Positions 9,409-18,057 of a DNA stretch of 47,681 nucleotides are shown piece by piece. Numbering within the stretch: the first letter of the stretch is position 1; each line of letters begins with the position of its first letter. Both the position numbers and the translations under genes were made by a program. This stretch comes from an uncultured Collinsella sp. (lineage in GTDB: Bacteria > Actinomycetota > Coriobacteriia > Coriobacteriales > Coriobacteriaceae). The DNA is taken from positions 1 to 47,681 of the forward strand of contig CABUUD010000005.1 of the NCBI GenBank assembly GCA_902494585.1, read 5' to 3'. The notes under the pieces were generated by a model, which saw only the letters and a program-made list of their open reading frames with translations, did not search any database and had not been told where the DNA came from.

Positions 9409-10037
9409 TAGTGCTTGCCGTTGGCGGAGGCGGCGCCGTTGACGTGGTCGCGGGCATAGATCACGCCGTGCACGATTGCCAGACCGGCGGCATCTGCGGC
9501 GCGGGCGCAGGTGTCCTGGAAATCCTCGGCTTCGCGGGCGCGCAGCTGCTTGAGCACGTAGTCTGCCACGGCCATCTTGCCGGGAGGGTTGCCGATGCCG
9601 GTGCGGATGCGGCTGAAGTCGCGGCTGCCCATCTTGTCGATGATGGAGCGCAGGCCGTTGTGACCGGCGTGGCCACCGCCCACCTTAACACGTACGTCGC
9701 CGGCGGGAATGTCGAGCTCGTCGTGGATTACGAGCAGCTCCTCGGCCTTGATCTTGTACTCGCGGCAGAGCTTGGAGATGGGGCCACCCGAGGTATTCAT
9801 ATACGACTGCGGCTTGACCAGTACAATCTGGCGCTTACCGCCCTCTTCCTCGGGATCGTTGATGTTGATGAGCGCGACCTCGGCGCCGGCCTGGTTTTTC
9901 CAGTACGTGACGCCGGCCTGACGGGCCAACTCGTCGATCGCTTTGAAGCCAGCGTTGTGGCGGGTCTCGGCATACTCATCGCCAGGGTTGCCAAGTCCGG
10001 CAACCATGCGAATCTTAAGCGGCTGTGCAGCTGCCAT
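9408..10037 (-). CDS. pth: peptidyl-tRNA hydrolase
   Basis: 209 aa from the chosen ATG at 10037, which has AAAGGAC at proper spacing on the minus strand; a start 7 codons upstream lacks this. The enzyme frees tRNA from peptidyl-tRNAs released by stalled ribosomes. The family motif VAGLGNPGDEYAETRHNAG is at residues 12-30 with catalytic His27; IHDELDIPAGDVRVKVGGG and HAGHNGLRSI follow. Length is normal for bacterial Pth. It lies downstream of prs in the same direction, a common pairing, but a strong hairpin separates them. Confidence 0.95.
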   Translation of the reverse strand: MAAAQPLKIRMVAGLGNPGDEYAETRHNAGFKAIDELARQAGVTYWKNQAGAEVALININDPEEEGGKRQIVLVKPQSYMNTSGGPISKLCREYKIKAEELLVIHDELDIPAGDVRVKVGGGHAGHNGLRSIIDKMGSRDFSRIRTGIGNPPGKMAVADYVLKQLRAREAEDFQDTCARAADAAGLAIVHGVIYARDHVNGAASANGKH

Positions 10038-10155
10038 ATTTGTCCTTTCGTTACACAAGAAGCTTAATCAACGACAAAGGCTACCACGCCCGCCGAAGGC
10101 GAGACTTCGTTTCAGCGAAATCCCACCAGACAAAAGCACAGCTGCGGCAGAGCAA

Positions 10156-10233
10156 GCCGTCGGAACAGAAGAAACCCCCGCGCGACCTTTGCGAAGCAAG
10201 GGGGAGCGCGGGGGTTTCTTCTGTTCCGACGGC
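10156..10233 (-). terminator. 28-bp perfect-stem hairpin after prs
   Basis: Left arm 10156-10183 and right arm 10206-10233 are exact reverse complements (28 bp) around a 22-nt loop. The stem contains GAAACCCCCGCGC / GCGCGGGGGTTTC. It is followed by neither a pure U-tract nor an ORF. It most likely ends the prs transcript, but the stem is far longer than a typical terminator. It may also work for pth regulation or RNA processing. Confidence 0.7.
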
Positions 10234-10261
10234 GATGCGCCGGGTTGCAAGGACGATGCGA

Positions 10262-11248
10262 CTACAGCGCGAAGTCGCCGCCGACGAGCGTGGAGACGGG
10301 CTCCTCGTGGTAAACGGCGGAGATGGCCTGAGCGAACTCCTCGGCGACCGAGATGGTCTTGATCTTGCCGCCGACCTCGACGGGGATGGCGTCGGTGACG
10401 ACGCACTCGACGATGGGGGCGTCGTTCAGACGCTCGATGGCCGGACCGGAGAAGATGCCGTGGGTGGCGCAGACGTAGATGTCGCCAGCGCCCATAGCCT
10501 TGAGCTCCTTGACGTTGGCGCACAGGGTGCCAGCGGTGTCGATCATGTCGTCGTTGATGACGCAAGTCTTGCCCTTGATGTCACCGATGATGCCCATGAC
10601 CTCGGCGGCGTTGTGGCGCGGACGGCCCTTGTGGGCGATGGCCAGGTCGCAGCCGAGCATGTCGGACAGCTTCTTGGCGGCCTTGGCACGACCCACGTCG
10701 GGGGAGACGACAACCAGGTTGTCGGTGTCGAAGTGCATGTCGTTGTAGTACTGGCCAAACAGCGGCAGTGCGGACAGGTGGTTAACCGGGATATCAAAGA
10801 AGCCCTGGATCTGACCCTGGTGCAGGTCGAGGGTGATGATGCGGTCGACGCCGGCGCGCTCGAGCAGGTTGGCGACGAGGCGGGCGGTAATGGGCTCGCG
10901 CGGGCCGGCCTTGCGGTCCTGGCGGGCATAGCCGTAGTGGGTGATAACGGCGGTGATGGAGCGGGCGGATGCGCGCTTGGCAGCGTCAGTGGCGATGAGC
11001 AGCTCCATGAGCATGTCGTTGACGTTGCCGCCGGCTACGGACTGAATCAGGAAGACGTCGGCGCCGCGGACGGTCTCGTCGTAGCGGGCGTAAATCTCAC
11101 CGTTGGCGAACTGCTTTAGCGTAAGGCCCGAAAGCTCGACCCCAAGGTACTCAGCGATCTTCTGAGCGAGGGGACGGTTGGAGGAACCGGAATACACGCG
11201 GATGGACTTGCGCATATTCTCCGACTTCTCGGGATCATTAATCGGCAT
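10262..11248 (-). CDS. prs: ribose-phosphate pyrophosphokinase (PRPP synthetase)
   Basis: 328 aa, class I PRPP synthetase size. It makes PRPP from ribose 5-phosphate and ATP for nucleotide, His and Trp synthesis. Visible motifs: YSGSSNRPLAQKIAEYLG at the N-terminus, RQDRKAGPREPITA (ATP site), DLHQGQIQGFFDIPVNHL and the PRPP-binding loop VINDDMIDTAGT. The start has AAAGGAGAAGG upstream. It follows glmU in the same direction, the glmU-prs-pth order also seen in Firmicutes. Confidence 0.96.
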   Translation of the reverse strand: MPINDPEKSENMRKSIRVYSGSSNRPLAQKIAEYLGVELSGLTLKQFANGEIYARYDETVRGADVFLIQSVAGGNVNDMLMELLIATDAAKRASARSITAVITHYGYARQDRKAGPREPITARLVANLLERAGVDRIITLDLHQGQIQGFFDIPVNHLSALPLFGQYYNDMHFDTDNLVVVSPDVGRAKAAKKLSDMLGCDLAIAHKGRPRHNAAEVMGIIGDIKGKTCVINDDMIDTAGTLCANVKELKAMGAGDIYVCATHGIFSGPAIERLNDAPIVECVVTDAIPVEVGGKIKTISVAEEFAQAISAVYHEEPVSTLVGGDFAL

Positions 11249-11391
11249 TACCCTTCTCCTTTATACATCGAATGCCATATAGATGCCTTTTTGCATTGTA
11301 ACCGTGCGGCGGGGCTTATTGAGTCTTGATAACGTCTTTACCGTCAACGGACACGAACCGACCACTCATCCGGTCGCGCAGGTCACGATAG

Positions 11392-11426
11392 AAAAAGGAG
11401 CCGTCCCCATGGGAACAGCTCCTTTT
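11392..11426 (-). terminator. terminator of glmU
   Basis: Stem AAAAGGAGC (11393-11401) / GCTCCTTTT (11418-11426). On the minus strand the second arm runs into TTTTTCT. It begins 16 bp after the glmU stop. Confidence 0.8.
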
Positions 11427-11441
11427 GTGCTTGGTAAAACG

Positions 11442-12854
11442 TTATGCCTCGCCGTCCTCGTGCAGGCGGCGGCGGTAATCGGCAGCCCAGCCCTCAATAT
11501 TTACCTGACGGGCGCGGCCCAGACCGAGTGCGTCGGCCGGAACCGGCTCGGTGATGACGGAGCCGGCGGCCACGAGTGCACCGTCGCCAATCTGGGCAGG
11601 CGCGACCATCATGGTGTCGGAACCGATGAAGGCATCCTTGCCGATGACGGTCTTGTGCTTGTGGACGCCGTCGTAGTTGCAGGTAATGGAGCCCGCGCCC
11701 ACGTTGACGCCGGAGCCCATGGTGGTGTCGCCGATGTAGGACAGGTGCGGAACCTTGGAGCCCTCGCCGATCGTGGACTTCTTGATCTCCACGTGCGTGC
11801 CGGCCTTGGAACCGTCGAGCATGTGGGTGCCCGGGCGCAGGTAGGCGCGCGGGCCGCAGTCGACGCCGTTCTCGATGACGGCCTCGATGGCGATGGTCTC
11901 ATCGATGGTGCAGCCGCTGCCGACGGTGGTGTCGGTGAGGCGGCTGTTGGGGCCGAGCTGGCACTCCTCGCCCACGGTGACGTGGCCGATCAGATGTGTC
12001 TGCGGCCACACGACGGTGTCGCGGCCGATAACGGCATCGGGGCCGATCCAGGCCTGCGTGGGATCGATGAAGGTAACGCCCTCGGCCATCCAGCGCTCGT
12101 TGATGCGGTCGCGCGCGATGGCGGTGAGCTGCGCGAGCTGGATGCGGCTGTTGACGCCCAGGCCGTCGCGGTAGTCATCGCAGTGGAAGATGGACACTGC
12201 CTGGCCGTGACCCTTGAGGATCTCGAGCATGTCGGGCAGGTAGTACTCGGACTGCGCGTTGTCGTTGCCGATCTCGTCGATATGCGCGGCAAGCTGAGCG
12301 CCGTCGAAGGCGTAGCAGCCGGCGTTGCACTCGAGCAACGTGGCGGCCTGCTCGGGCGTGCAGTCCTTCTGCTCGATGATGCGCTCAATCTGGCCGTCGG
12401 CGCCCAGCTTGATGCGGCCGTAGCCGAAGGGGTCGGGCGGGGTCATGGTCATGACGGTGCAGGCGAGCTCGCCGGTGGCGACGGTCTGCGCGAACTTGGC
12501 GACGGTGTCGGCGGTGATGAGCGGCAGGTCGCCGTTGAGCACGACAACGGGGCCTTGCGCGATGCCGCAGGCCTCGAGTGCGACCTTTACGGCGTGGCCG
12601 GTGCCCAGGCGCTCGGTCTGCTCGACGCACTCGACCTTGGTGGCGCTGTTGGCGTAGGCGCCGTCGATAAGGGCGCGCATCTCGTCGGCGTGGCTGCCGA
12701 TGACGACCACGACGCGGCTGCAGCCGGCCTTGATGGTGGCGTCGACGATCCACTGGACCATGGGCTTGCCCAGGATCTTGTGCGAAACCTTGCAGTGGTT
12801 CGACTTCATGCGGGTGCCCTCGCCGGCGGCGAGGATAATTGCGGTTGCGTCCAT
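11442..12854 (-). CDS. glmU: bifunctional GlcN-1-P acetyltransferase / GlcNAc-1-P uridylyltransferase
   Basis: 470 aa from ATG 12854 (AGGAGATCAC upstream); an in-frame extension to 13079 has no family similarity. The N-terminal uridylyltransferase starts with IILAAGEGTRMKS. The C-terminal left-handed beta helix has hexapeptide repeats (from about residue 255) and the acetyltransferase residues in RPGTHM and KKSTIGEGSKVPHLSYIGD. It makes UDP-GlcNAc for peptidoglycan. It is divergent from the ECF transporter operon. Confidence 0.96.
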   Translation of the reverse strand: MDATAIILAAGEGTRMKSNHCKVSHKILGKPMVQWIVDATIKAGCSRVVVVIGSHADEMRALIDGAYANSATKVECVEQTERLGTGHAVKVALEACGIAQGPVVVLNGDLPLITADTVAKFAQTVATGELACTVMTMTPPDPFGYGRIKLGADGQIERIIEQKDCTPEQAATLLECNAGCYAFDGAQLAAHIDEIGNDNAQSEYYLPDMLEILKGHGQAVSIFHCDDYRDGLGVNSRIQLAQLTAIARDRINERWMAEGVTFIDPTQAWIGPDAVIGRDTVVWPQTHLIGHVTVGEECQLGPNSRLTDTTVGSGCTIDETIAIEAVIENGVDCGPRAYLRPGTHMLDGSKAGTHVEIKKSTIGEGSKVPHLSYIGDTTMGSGVNVGAGSITCNYDGVHKHKTVIGKDAFIGSDTMMVAPAQIGDGALVAAGSVITEPVPADALGLGRARQVNIEGWAADYRRRLHEDGEA

Positions 12855-12886
12855 GTGATCTCCTGTTACGTTATAGAGACGTGTGT

Positions 12887-12914
12887 TTGGAAACGATACA
12901 CGGCGCAATATGAT
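12887..12914 (+). promoter_or_regulatory. predicted promoter of the ECF transporter operon
   Basis: -35 TTGGAA (12887-12892), 16-bp spacer, -10 TATGAT (12909-12914). It lies in the divergent region with glmU, about 130 nt before the likely ecfT start. Confidence 0.45.
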
Positions 12915-13044
12915 ACCGCAGGCATATGATGAGCGCGTAGCGATTGGCGCGTGACGGCCGATGTCGCTGCTGCCGGCGTGGTGTTTGCGCTGGCTGTGCA
13001 TGGCGGCGGCGCTGCGGCGTTGGCGTTTGAGCGAGAGGATGGGG

Positions 13045-13938
13045 GTGCCCGTGGACATCATGCGAGAGGAATCGGGCAACGAACCCGTCGCGGCATTTTC
13101 GATGTCGCATCCGGCGGTGCCAGCGCTCTACATGGTGCTGACGCTGGGACTCACTATGTTCTCGATGCAGCCGGTGCTGATTGCGCTGTCGCTTGCGGGC
13201 GGGCTGGCGTACGGGTTTGCGACGCGCGGCGCCGCGCGCGCGTTGGGGGCGCTTCGCTGGCAGCTGCCGGTGATTTTGATCATCGCGGTGCTCAATCCGC
13301 TGTTTAGCGCCTCGGGCTCGACGGAGCTGTTCCGTATTGGCATGCGTGCGGTGTATCTGGAGAGCATGGTTTACGGCCTGTGCATGGGCGGGCTGTTTGT
13401 GGCGAGCGTGCTGTGGTTTGAGGCCGCGGCATCGATGCTTGGGTACGACAAGGTGCTTGCGCTTTTGGGTAACGCCGCGCCGGTGATCGCGCTCATGATC
13501 TCGATGTGCATGCGGCTTATCCCGCAGTTTTTGCGCCGCGGTCGTACGGTGCTGGCGGTGCAGGATGCGATTGATGTGCCTGGCCGCGCGCCGGCCGACC
13601 CCGTGCGCTCGCGCCTGCGGGCATCGAGCGTGTTGATGGGCTGGGGCATGGAAGATTCGCTGGAGCGCGCGGACGCTATGCGCTCCCGTGGGTGGGGTGC
13701 CGCGACGCGTCGCACGACGTACACGCGGTATCGGCTGGGGCGCAGCGACGCTGCCGCGCTGGTTGGGCTTGCGCTGTTTGGCGTGGCCACGGCGGCAGTG
13801 GCGTGGGCCGCGACGACGCAGTATTCGTTTTACCCGCAGCTTTCGGTGCCTGCGCCGTGGCTGGGCTATGCCGTGTATGCTGTTTGGATGGTGCTGCCCT
13901 GTGTGTTGCATGCGATCGATGAGAAGAGGTTCGGCTGA
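13045..13938 (+). CDS. ecfT: ECF transporter transmembrane subunit (EcfT/CbiQ family)
   Basis: About 297 aa from GTG 13045, chosen because GAGAGG lies 6 nt upstream; ATG 13060 is an alternative and the frame is open further 5'. Several membrane segments are visible (ALYMVLTLGLTMFS, LPVILIIAVLNPLF, MVYGLCMGGLFVASVLWF, AAALVGLALFGVATAAVAW). The EcfT signature AMRSRGWG, a coupling-helix motif, occurs near the middle. EcfT links the two ATPase domains to the substrate-binding S component. Its stop overlaps the start of the ATPase gene by one base, indicating translational coupling. Confidence 0.85.
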   Translation: MPVDIMREESGNEPVAAFSMSHPAVPALYMVLTLGLTMFSMQPVLIALSLAGGLAYGFATRGAARALGALRWQLPVILIIAVLNPLFSASGSTELFRIGMRAVYLESMVYGLCMGGLFVASVLWFEAAASMLGYDKVLALLGNAAPVIALMISMCMRLIPQFLRRGRTVLAVQDAIDVPGRAPADPVRSRLRASSVLMGWGMEDSLERADAMRSRGWGAATRRTTYTRYRLGRSDAAALVGLALFGVATAAVAWAATTQYSFYPQLSVPAPWLGYAVYAVWMVLPCVLHAIDEKRFG

Positions 13939-15392
13939 TGACTCGGTTGGATAGGGGCCCGGCCTCACGCGCGGCGTGCGGCTCGGATATGCCGGCGATT
14001 GAGGTGCGGAGCCTGAGCTTTGCCTACCCCGGGGCTGATGCTGCGGTGCTCGAGGGGCTCGACTGGTCTGTTCCCCAAGGTGCATTTGCGCTGCTTGTTG
14101 GCGGTACCGGATCGGGTAAGTCGACGCTGCTGTCGCTGCTCAAGCCCGAGATTGCTCCGGCGGGCGAGCGCGCTGGCGAACTGCTCGTGCTGGGCGAGAA
14201 CGTTGCCGACATGGACGTGCGCGCGTCTGCGGAGCGCGTGGGCTACGTGTTCCAGGATCCCGAGAACCAGATTGTGTGCGAGACCGTGTGGCACGAGATG
14301 GCGTTTGGGCTAGAGAATCTGGGTGCGTCGCGCGACGAGATGCGCCGCCGTGTTGCCGAGACCAGCTATTTCTTTGGTCTGGAGGACTGGCTTCATCGCG
14401 ATACCGATACGCTTTCGGGTGGCCGCAAGCAGCTGCTGTCGCTTGCCGCCGTCCTGGCGCTGCGTCCGCGTGTGCTGTTACTCGACGAGCCCACGTCTCA
14501 GCTCGATCCCGTTGCCGAGAAGAATTTTCTGCACGCGCTGTTTCGCGTGAACCGTGAGCTGGGCTGCACGGTTGTTGTGGCGACGCATCAGCCGCGCCCA
14601 ATGCTCGAATACGCGACGTGCGCGTACCGGATTGAGGGCGGACGCGTGTGCGAGGTGGTTGACCTAGCGAGTTTGGGTAGTCGCGAGGGACTTTTGGCTT
14701 TGGACTCTTGCTGGCCCGCGCAGGTGGCGGCGACGAGTGCGGCGGCAGCTATTCGCGAGGGCTGGTTTCGCTACGATCGGGCGTCCGGCTGGGTGCTGCG
14801 TGGGCTCGATGCGTCGTTTTCGGCAGGCGCGGTGCATGCGGTTGTTGGCGGCAACGGTTGCGGCAAGTCGACAATGCTTTCGGTGCTGGCCAAGACGGTC
14901 AAGTTGCAGCGTGGTCGTATGGTGCGCGCGGCGGCCTCGGCTGCACTGCTGCCTCAGAATCCCAAGGCGTTGCTGGTTGCCGAGACGGTGCGCGATGAGC
15001 TGATGGAATGGGCTTCGACCTGCGGATATGACGAGGCTGTGGCGCGGGAGCGCGCGGCGAGCCTGGGGCTGTCGGGCTTGGATGGACGCCACCCGTACGA
15101 TCTTTCGGGCGGGCAGCGTCAACTGCTTGCATTGGCAAAACTGCTGCTAATCGGCCCCGAACTACTATTGCTCGATGAGCCCACCAAGGGTTTGGACCTG
15201 ACCAGCCGCCGCATCATTGCCCGCGCTCTGCGTGACCATGCAGAGGCTGGCGGCACCGTCATCATGGCCACGCACGACCTGGATTTTGCCGAGCAGGTTG
15301 CCGATGACATTGCCATGATATTCGACGGTGAGATTGCCTGCATGGAGCCGCCGACCGACTTTTTTGCCGACAACGTGTTCTACAGGGCGTGA
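13938..15392 (+). CDS. ECF transporter ATPase, two ABC domains in one chain
   Basis: 484 aa with two complete nucleotide-binding domains. Domain 1: Walker A GGTGSGKSTLL, signature LSGGRKQLL, Walker B LLLDEPTSQLDP, H-loop ATHQ. Domain 2 (from about residue 280): GGNGCGKSTML, LSGGQRQLLALA, LLLLDEPTKGLDL, ATHDLDF. The two EcfA subunits, usually separate proteins, are thus fused. It powers vitamin or metal uptake with the flanking EcfT and S component. Confidence 0.93.
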   Translation: MTRLDRGPASRAACGSDMPAIEVRSLSFAYPGADAAVLEGLDWSVPQGAFALLVGGTGSGKSTLLSLLKPEIAPAGERAGELLVLGENVADMDVRASAERVGYVFQDPENQIVCETVWHEMAFGLENLGASRDEMRRRVAETSYFFGLEDWLHRDTDTLSGGRKQLLSLAAVLALRPRVLLLDEPTSQLDPVAEKNFLHALFRVNRELGCTVVVATHQPRPMLEYATCAYRIEGGRVCEVVDLASLGSREGLLALDSCWPAQVAATSAAAAIREGWFRYDRASGWVLRGLDASFSAGAVHAVVGGNGCGKSTMLSVLAKTVKLQRGRMVRAAASAALLPQNPKALLVAETVRDELMEWASTCGYDEAVARERAASLGLSGLDGRHPYDLSGGQRQLLALAKLLLIGPELLLLDEPTKGLDLTSRRIIARALRDHAEAGGTVIMATHDLDFAEQVADDIAMIFDGEIACMEPPTDFFADNVFYRA

Positions 15393-15396
15393 TGGG

Positions 15397-16110
15397 ATGA
15401 CGGATTATCGCGTCTCGCGCCTACTAGCAAAACTGGAGATCCCACTGCTGCTGGCGGTGCCGGCGGTAATGGCCGCGGCGTTGCTGGCGGGCGTTGAGCA
15501 GGCGGCGCTTGCCATGCTTGTCGTGGTGGCGCTGGTGCTTGCGTTGTTCTTTGCGGGCTACGAGGCGTCGCGACCGGGCCTGCGCCAGATTATGCCAACG
15601 CTGGTTTTGGCGGCGTTGGCCGCGGCGGGGCGCATCTTGTTTGGCCCCATTCCCGACTTTAAACCTGTGAGTGCCATCGCCATTATCGCCGGGGCGACGC
15701 TCGGTCGTCGTAACGGCTTTATGGTCGGTGCGCTGGCGGCGCTGACCAGCAACTTCTTTTTTGGACAGGGCATGTGGACGCCATGGCAGATGTATGCCTG
15801 GGGCCTGGTTGGCTATGTTGGCGGCGCGCTGGCGCATGCGGGCGCGTTCGACCGTGCGGATGGAACCGCGCGCATGCCGGCGCTGATGGCGTACGGCTTT
15901 GCATCGGGCCTGCTCTACGGCGTGGTAATCAACGCCTACGACATCATCGGTTTTGTGCAGCCGCTCACGTGGGCGGGCGCCGTGGCGCGTCTTGCCACGG
16001 CAGTGCCGTTCGATATCACACACGGCCTCGCGACCTGCGTGTTCTTAGCCGCCCTGTACAGGCCCTGGTGTCGACGGATCAACCGCGTCGTCGTGAAGTA
16101 CGGACTGTAG
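15397..16110 (+). CDS. ECF transporter substrate-binding (S) component
   Basis: 237 aa integral membrane protein with about six hydrophobic segments. The start ATG 15397 is 5 nt after the ATPase stop. The central region GPIPDFKPVSAIAIIAGATL and FFFGQGMWTPWQM, where the chain packs on the T subunit, resembles S components of the cobalamin (CbrT-like) and related groups, from memory only. The substrate cannot be read from the sequence and no riboswitch was recognised upstream of the operon. Confidence 0.8.
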   Translation: MTDYRVSRLLAKLEIPLLLAVPAVMAAALLAGVEQAALAMLVVVALVLALFFAGYEASRPGLRQIMPTLVLAALAAAGRILFGPIPDFKPVSAIAIIAGATLGRRNGFMVGALAALTSNFFFGQGMWTPWQMYAWGLVGYVGGALAHAGAFDRADGTARMPALMAYGFASGLLYGVVINAYDIIGFVQPLTWAGAVARLATAVPFDITHGLATCVFLAALYRPWCRRINRVVVKYGL

Positions 16111-16134
16111 GGCTGGCTGCGTTCCCTTACGAAC

Positions 16135-16195
16135 TTGCGGTGGAATAGTTCTCGTTTGGCTGTTTGGGGCCGAAGCAGGAACTATTCCACCGCAA
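16135..16195. repeat. 61-bp palindrome, 17-bp perfect arms
   Basis: TTGCGGTGGAATAGTTC (16135-16151) and its exact reverse complement (16179-16195) around a 27-nt loop. It lies between the convergent S-component gene and exodeoxyribonuclease gene and lacks a T-tract. The 27-nt centre is the same length as in the 55-bp family at 21907, but the sequence is unrelated. Confidence 0.7.
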
Positions 16196-16202
16196 CTTAT
16201 AG

Positions 16203-16239
16203 GGGGACGAGGTCAGATGATCCCTTTTCCTCCGTCCCC
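16203..16239. terminator. possible hairpin downstream of the exodeoxyribonuclease gene
   Basis: GGGGACGAGG (16203-16212) can pair with CCTCCGTCCCC (16229-16239) with one bulge. It begins 17 bp past the minus-strand stop. The T-tract is weak. Confidence 0.4.
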
Positions 16240-16255
16240 AGGGGGTCAGTTGGGG

Positions 16256-17074
16256 CTAGAACTCTAGGGTGAGGGTGACGGGACAGTGGTCGCTGCCGAA
16301 GATGTCGCCACGGATACCGGTGTCGCGAACGTCGGCGGCGATTGAATCACTTACCAGGAAGTAATCGATGCGCCAGCCGGCGTTGTTCTTACGGGCATTA
16401 AAGCGGTAGCTCCACCAGCTGTAGACGCCCTCGACGTCGGGGTTTGCCGCGCGCCAGGTATCGGTGAAGCCGGCGTCGAGCAGCTCGGTAAACTTGCCGC
16501 GCTCCTCGTCCGAAAAGCCGGCGTTGCCGCGGTTGGACTTGGGGTTCTTAAGGTCGATCTCCTCGTGCGCCACGTTAAAGTCGCCGCAGGTTACGACGGG
16601 CTTGCCGGTCTCGCGCTCGAGCGCGTTCAAAAAGCCGCGGTAGGCATCGTCCCAGGCCATACGCACATCGATGCGCGCGAGCTCATTTTGGGCGTTGGGC
16701 GTGTAGACATCCACGAACCAAAACTTGTCGAACTCGAGCGCACAGACGCGGCCCTCGGTTGCGGCTTGGGCGACGAGCTCGGCCGCCTCGCCCTCGCCGG
16801 CGTAGGGCAGCAGTGCGTCGGCGCGTAGCACGCGCAGCGGTTCCTGGCGGCTAAAGACTGCGGTGCCCGAATAGCCTTTACGCTCGGCGTAGCTCCAGGT
16901 TTGGTGATAGCCGGGCAGGTCAATATCGACCTGGCCCTCCTGCAGCTTGGTCTCCTGCAGCGCCAAGATATCGACATCGAGTTCTTGCGCGATTTGGATA
17001 AAGCTCGGGTCCTTTTTGAGCACGGCGCGCAGGCCGTTGACGTTCCACGAGGCGAAAGTGTAAGTCTGAGGCAT
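16256..17074 (-). CDS. xth: exodeoxyribonuclease III / AP endonuclease
   Basis: 272 aa, normal for the ExoIII family. Repair enzyme that cuts at abasic sites and trims 3' ends. Motifs: SWNVNGLRA (N-terminus), metal ligand Glu41 in LQETK, VTCGDFNVAHEEIDLKNP, WRIDYFLVS and the C-terminal GSDHCPV catalytic loop. The start ATG has GAAAGGACACC upstream. It is divergent from the sirtuin gene. Confidence 0.95.
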   Translation of the reverse strand: MPQTYTFASWNVNGLRAVLKKDPSFIQIAQELDVDILALQETKLQEGQVDIDLPGYHQTWSYAERKGYSGTAVFSRQEPLRVLRADALLPYAGEGEAAELVAQAATEGRVCALEFDKFWFVDVYTPNAQNELARIDVRMAWDDAYRGFLNALERETGKPVVTCGDFNVAHEEIDLKNPKSNRGNAGFSDEERGKFTELLDAGFTDTWRAANPDVEGVYSWWSYRFNARKNNAGWRIDYFLVSDSIAADVRDTGIRGDIFGSDHCPVTLTLEF

Positions 17075-17210
17075 GGTGTCCTTTCGACGGGGTTGGCAGG
17101 CTTAAGATTAGCGCAACAGGGGCGGTGGTGGGCTCCGCGCGTGTCGATCCAAAGGCTGCGCGCCGGGCAAGCGCCCGCCGCCATCCGACCAACAAGGACG
17201 GAGGACTCAT

Positions 17211-17963
17211 ATGACGCAGGCAATATCGGAGCCCAAGCAGGCCTCCGCCGCGCTGGCGGAGCTGTTCGGCACCCACAAGCGCGTGGTCTTCTTTGGCGGC
17301 GCGGGCGTTTCCACGGCGAGTGGCATCCCCGATTTCCGCAGCGTGGACGGCCTATACCACCAGCAGTTTGCCTATCCGCCCGAGACCATGCTCTCGCATA
17401 GCTTTTACGAGGCGCACCCGGCCGAGTTTTTCGACTTCTACCGCACCAAGATGATCGCGCTTGGCGCCAAGCCCAACCGCTGCCACACCAAGCTGGCCGA
17501 GCTGGAGCGCGCCGGAAAGCTAAATGCCGTGGTGACGCAAAATATCGACGGCCTGCATCAGATGGCCGGCTCGCAGCGTGTGTTTGAGCTGCACGGATCG
17601 GTCCATCGAAACATTTGCCAGTCGTGCGGCGCGGTCTATAGCGCCGAGTGGATTTGCTCGCGCGAGCACGAGGACGCCGCGGGTGTGCCCGTGTGCCCTG
17701 CGTGCGGCGGACGCATTAAGCCCGATGTGGTGCTCTACGAGGAGCCGCTCGATGAGCGTGTGCTGACCGGCGCCGTCGCCGCCATTGCCGCGGCCGATGC
17801 CCTCATTGTGGGCGGGACCTCGCTCGTGGTGTATCCGGCGGCGGGCCTTACGCGCTACTTTACCGGCGATACGCTGGCCATTTGCAATCTTGCTCCCACC
17901 GATCAGGATGCAAATGCCGACCTGCTGATTTCTTGCGACATCGCGGCCGCGTTTGCGTTCTAG
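17211..17963 (+). CDS. cobB: NAD-dependent protein deacylase (sirtuin)
   Basis: 250 aa Sir2 family. NAD-binding motif GAGVSTASGIPDFRS at residues 31-44, TQNIDGLHQ at 109-117, catalytic His128 in ELHGS, and zinc ligands C136, C139, C162, C165. It removes acyl groups from lysines using NAD. ATG 17211 has GGAGG at good spacing. The next gene follows after 94 bp with its own likely promoter. Confidence 0.94.
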   Translation: MTQAISEPKQASAALAELFGTHKRVVFFGGAGVSTASGIPDFRSVDGLYHQQFAYPPETMLSHSFYEAHPAEFFDFYRTKMIALGAKPNRCHTKLAELERAGKLNAVVTQNIDGLHQMAGSQRVFELHGSVHRNICQSCGAVYSAEWICSREHEDAAGVPVCPACGGRIKPDVVLYEEPLDERVLTGAVAAIAAADALIVGGTSLVVYPAAGLTRYFTGDTLAICNLAPTDQDANADLLISCDIAAAFAF

Positions 17964-17983
17964 CCCGTGTGCGCGGATACAAT
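17954..17983 (+). promoter_or_regulatory. predicted promoter of the folP-folK fusion gene
   Basis: -35 TTGCGT (17954-17959, at the end of the sirtuin gene), 18-bp spacer, -10 TACAAT (17978-17983). Confidence 0.4.
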
Positions 17984-18057
17984 AGAAAGACTGATTGCAA
18001 AGCAACCCCGCCGCCTGCGCCCGAGCGCGGCGGCGCGGGCATTTTAGGAGGATGTTC

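Noticed and set aside
12855..13079. N-terminal extension of GlmU to 13079
   Set aside because: The family N-terminus IILAAGEGTR starts at the ATG 12854 with a good ribosome binding site; the extension covers the divergent promoter region.
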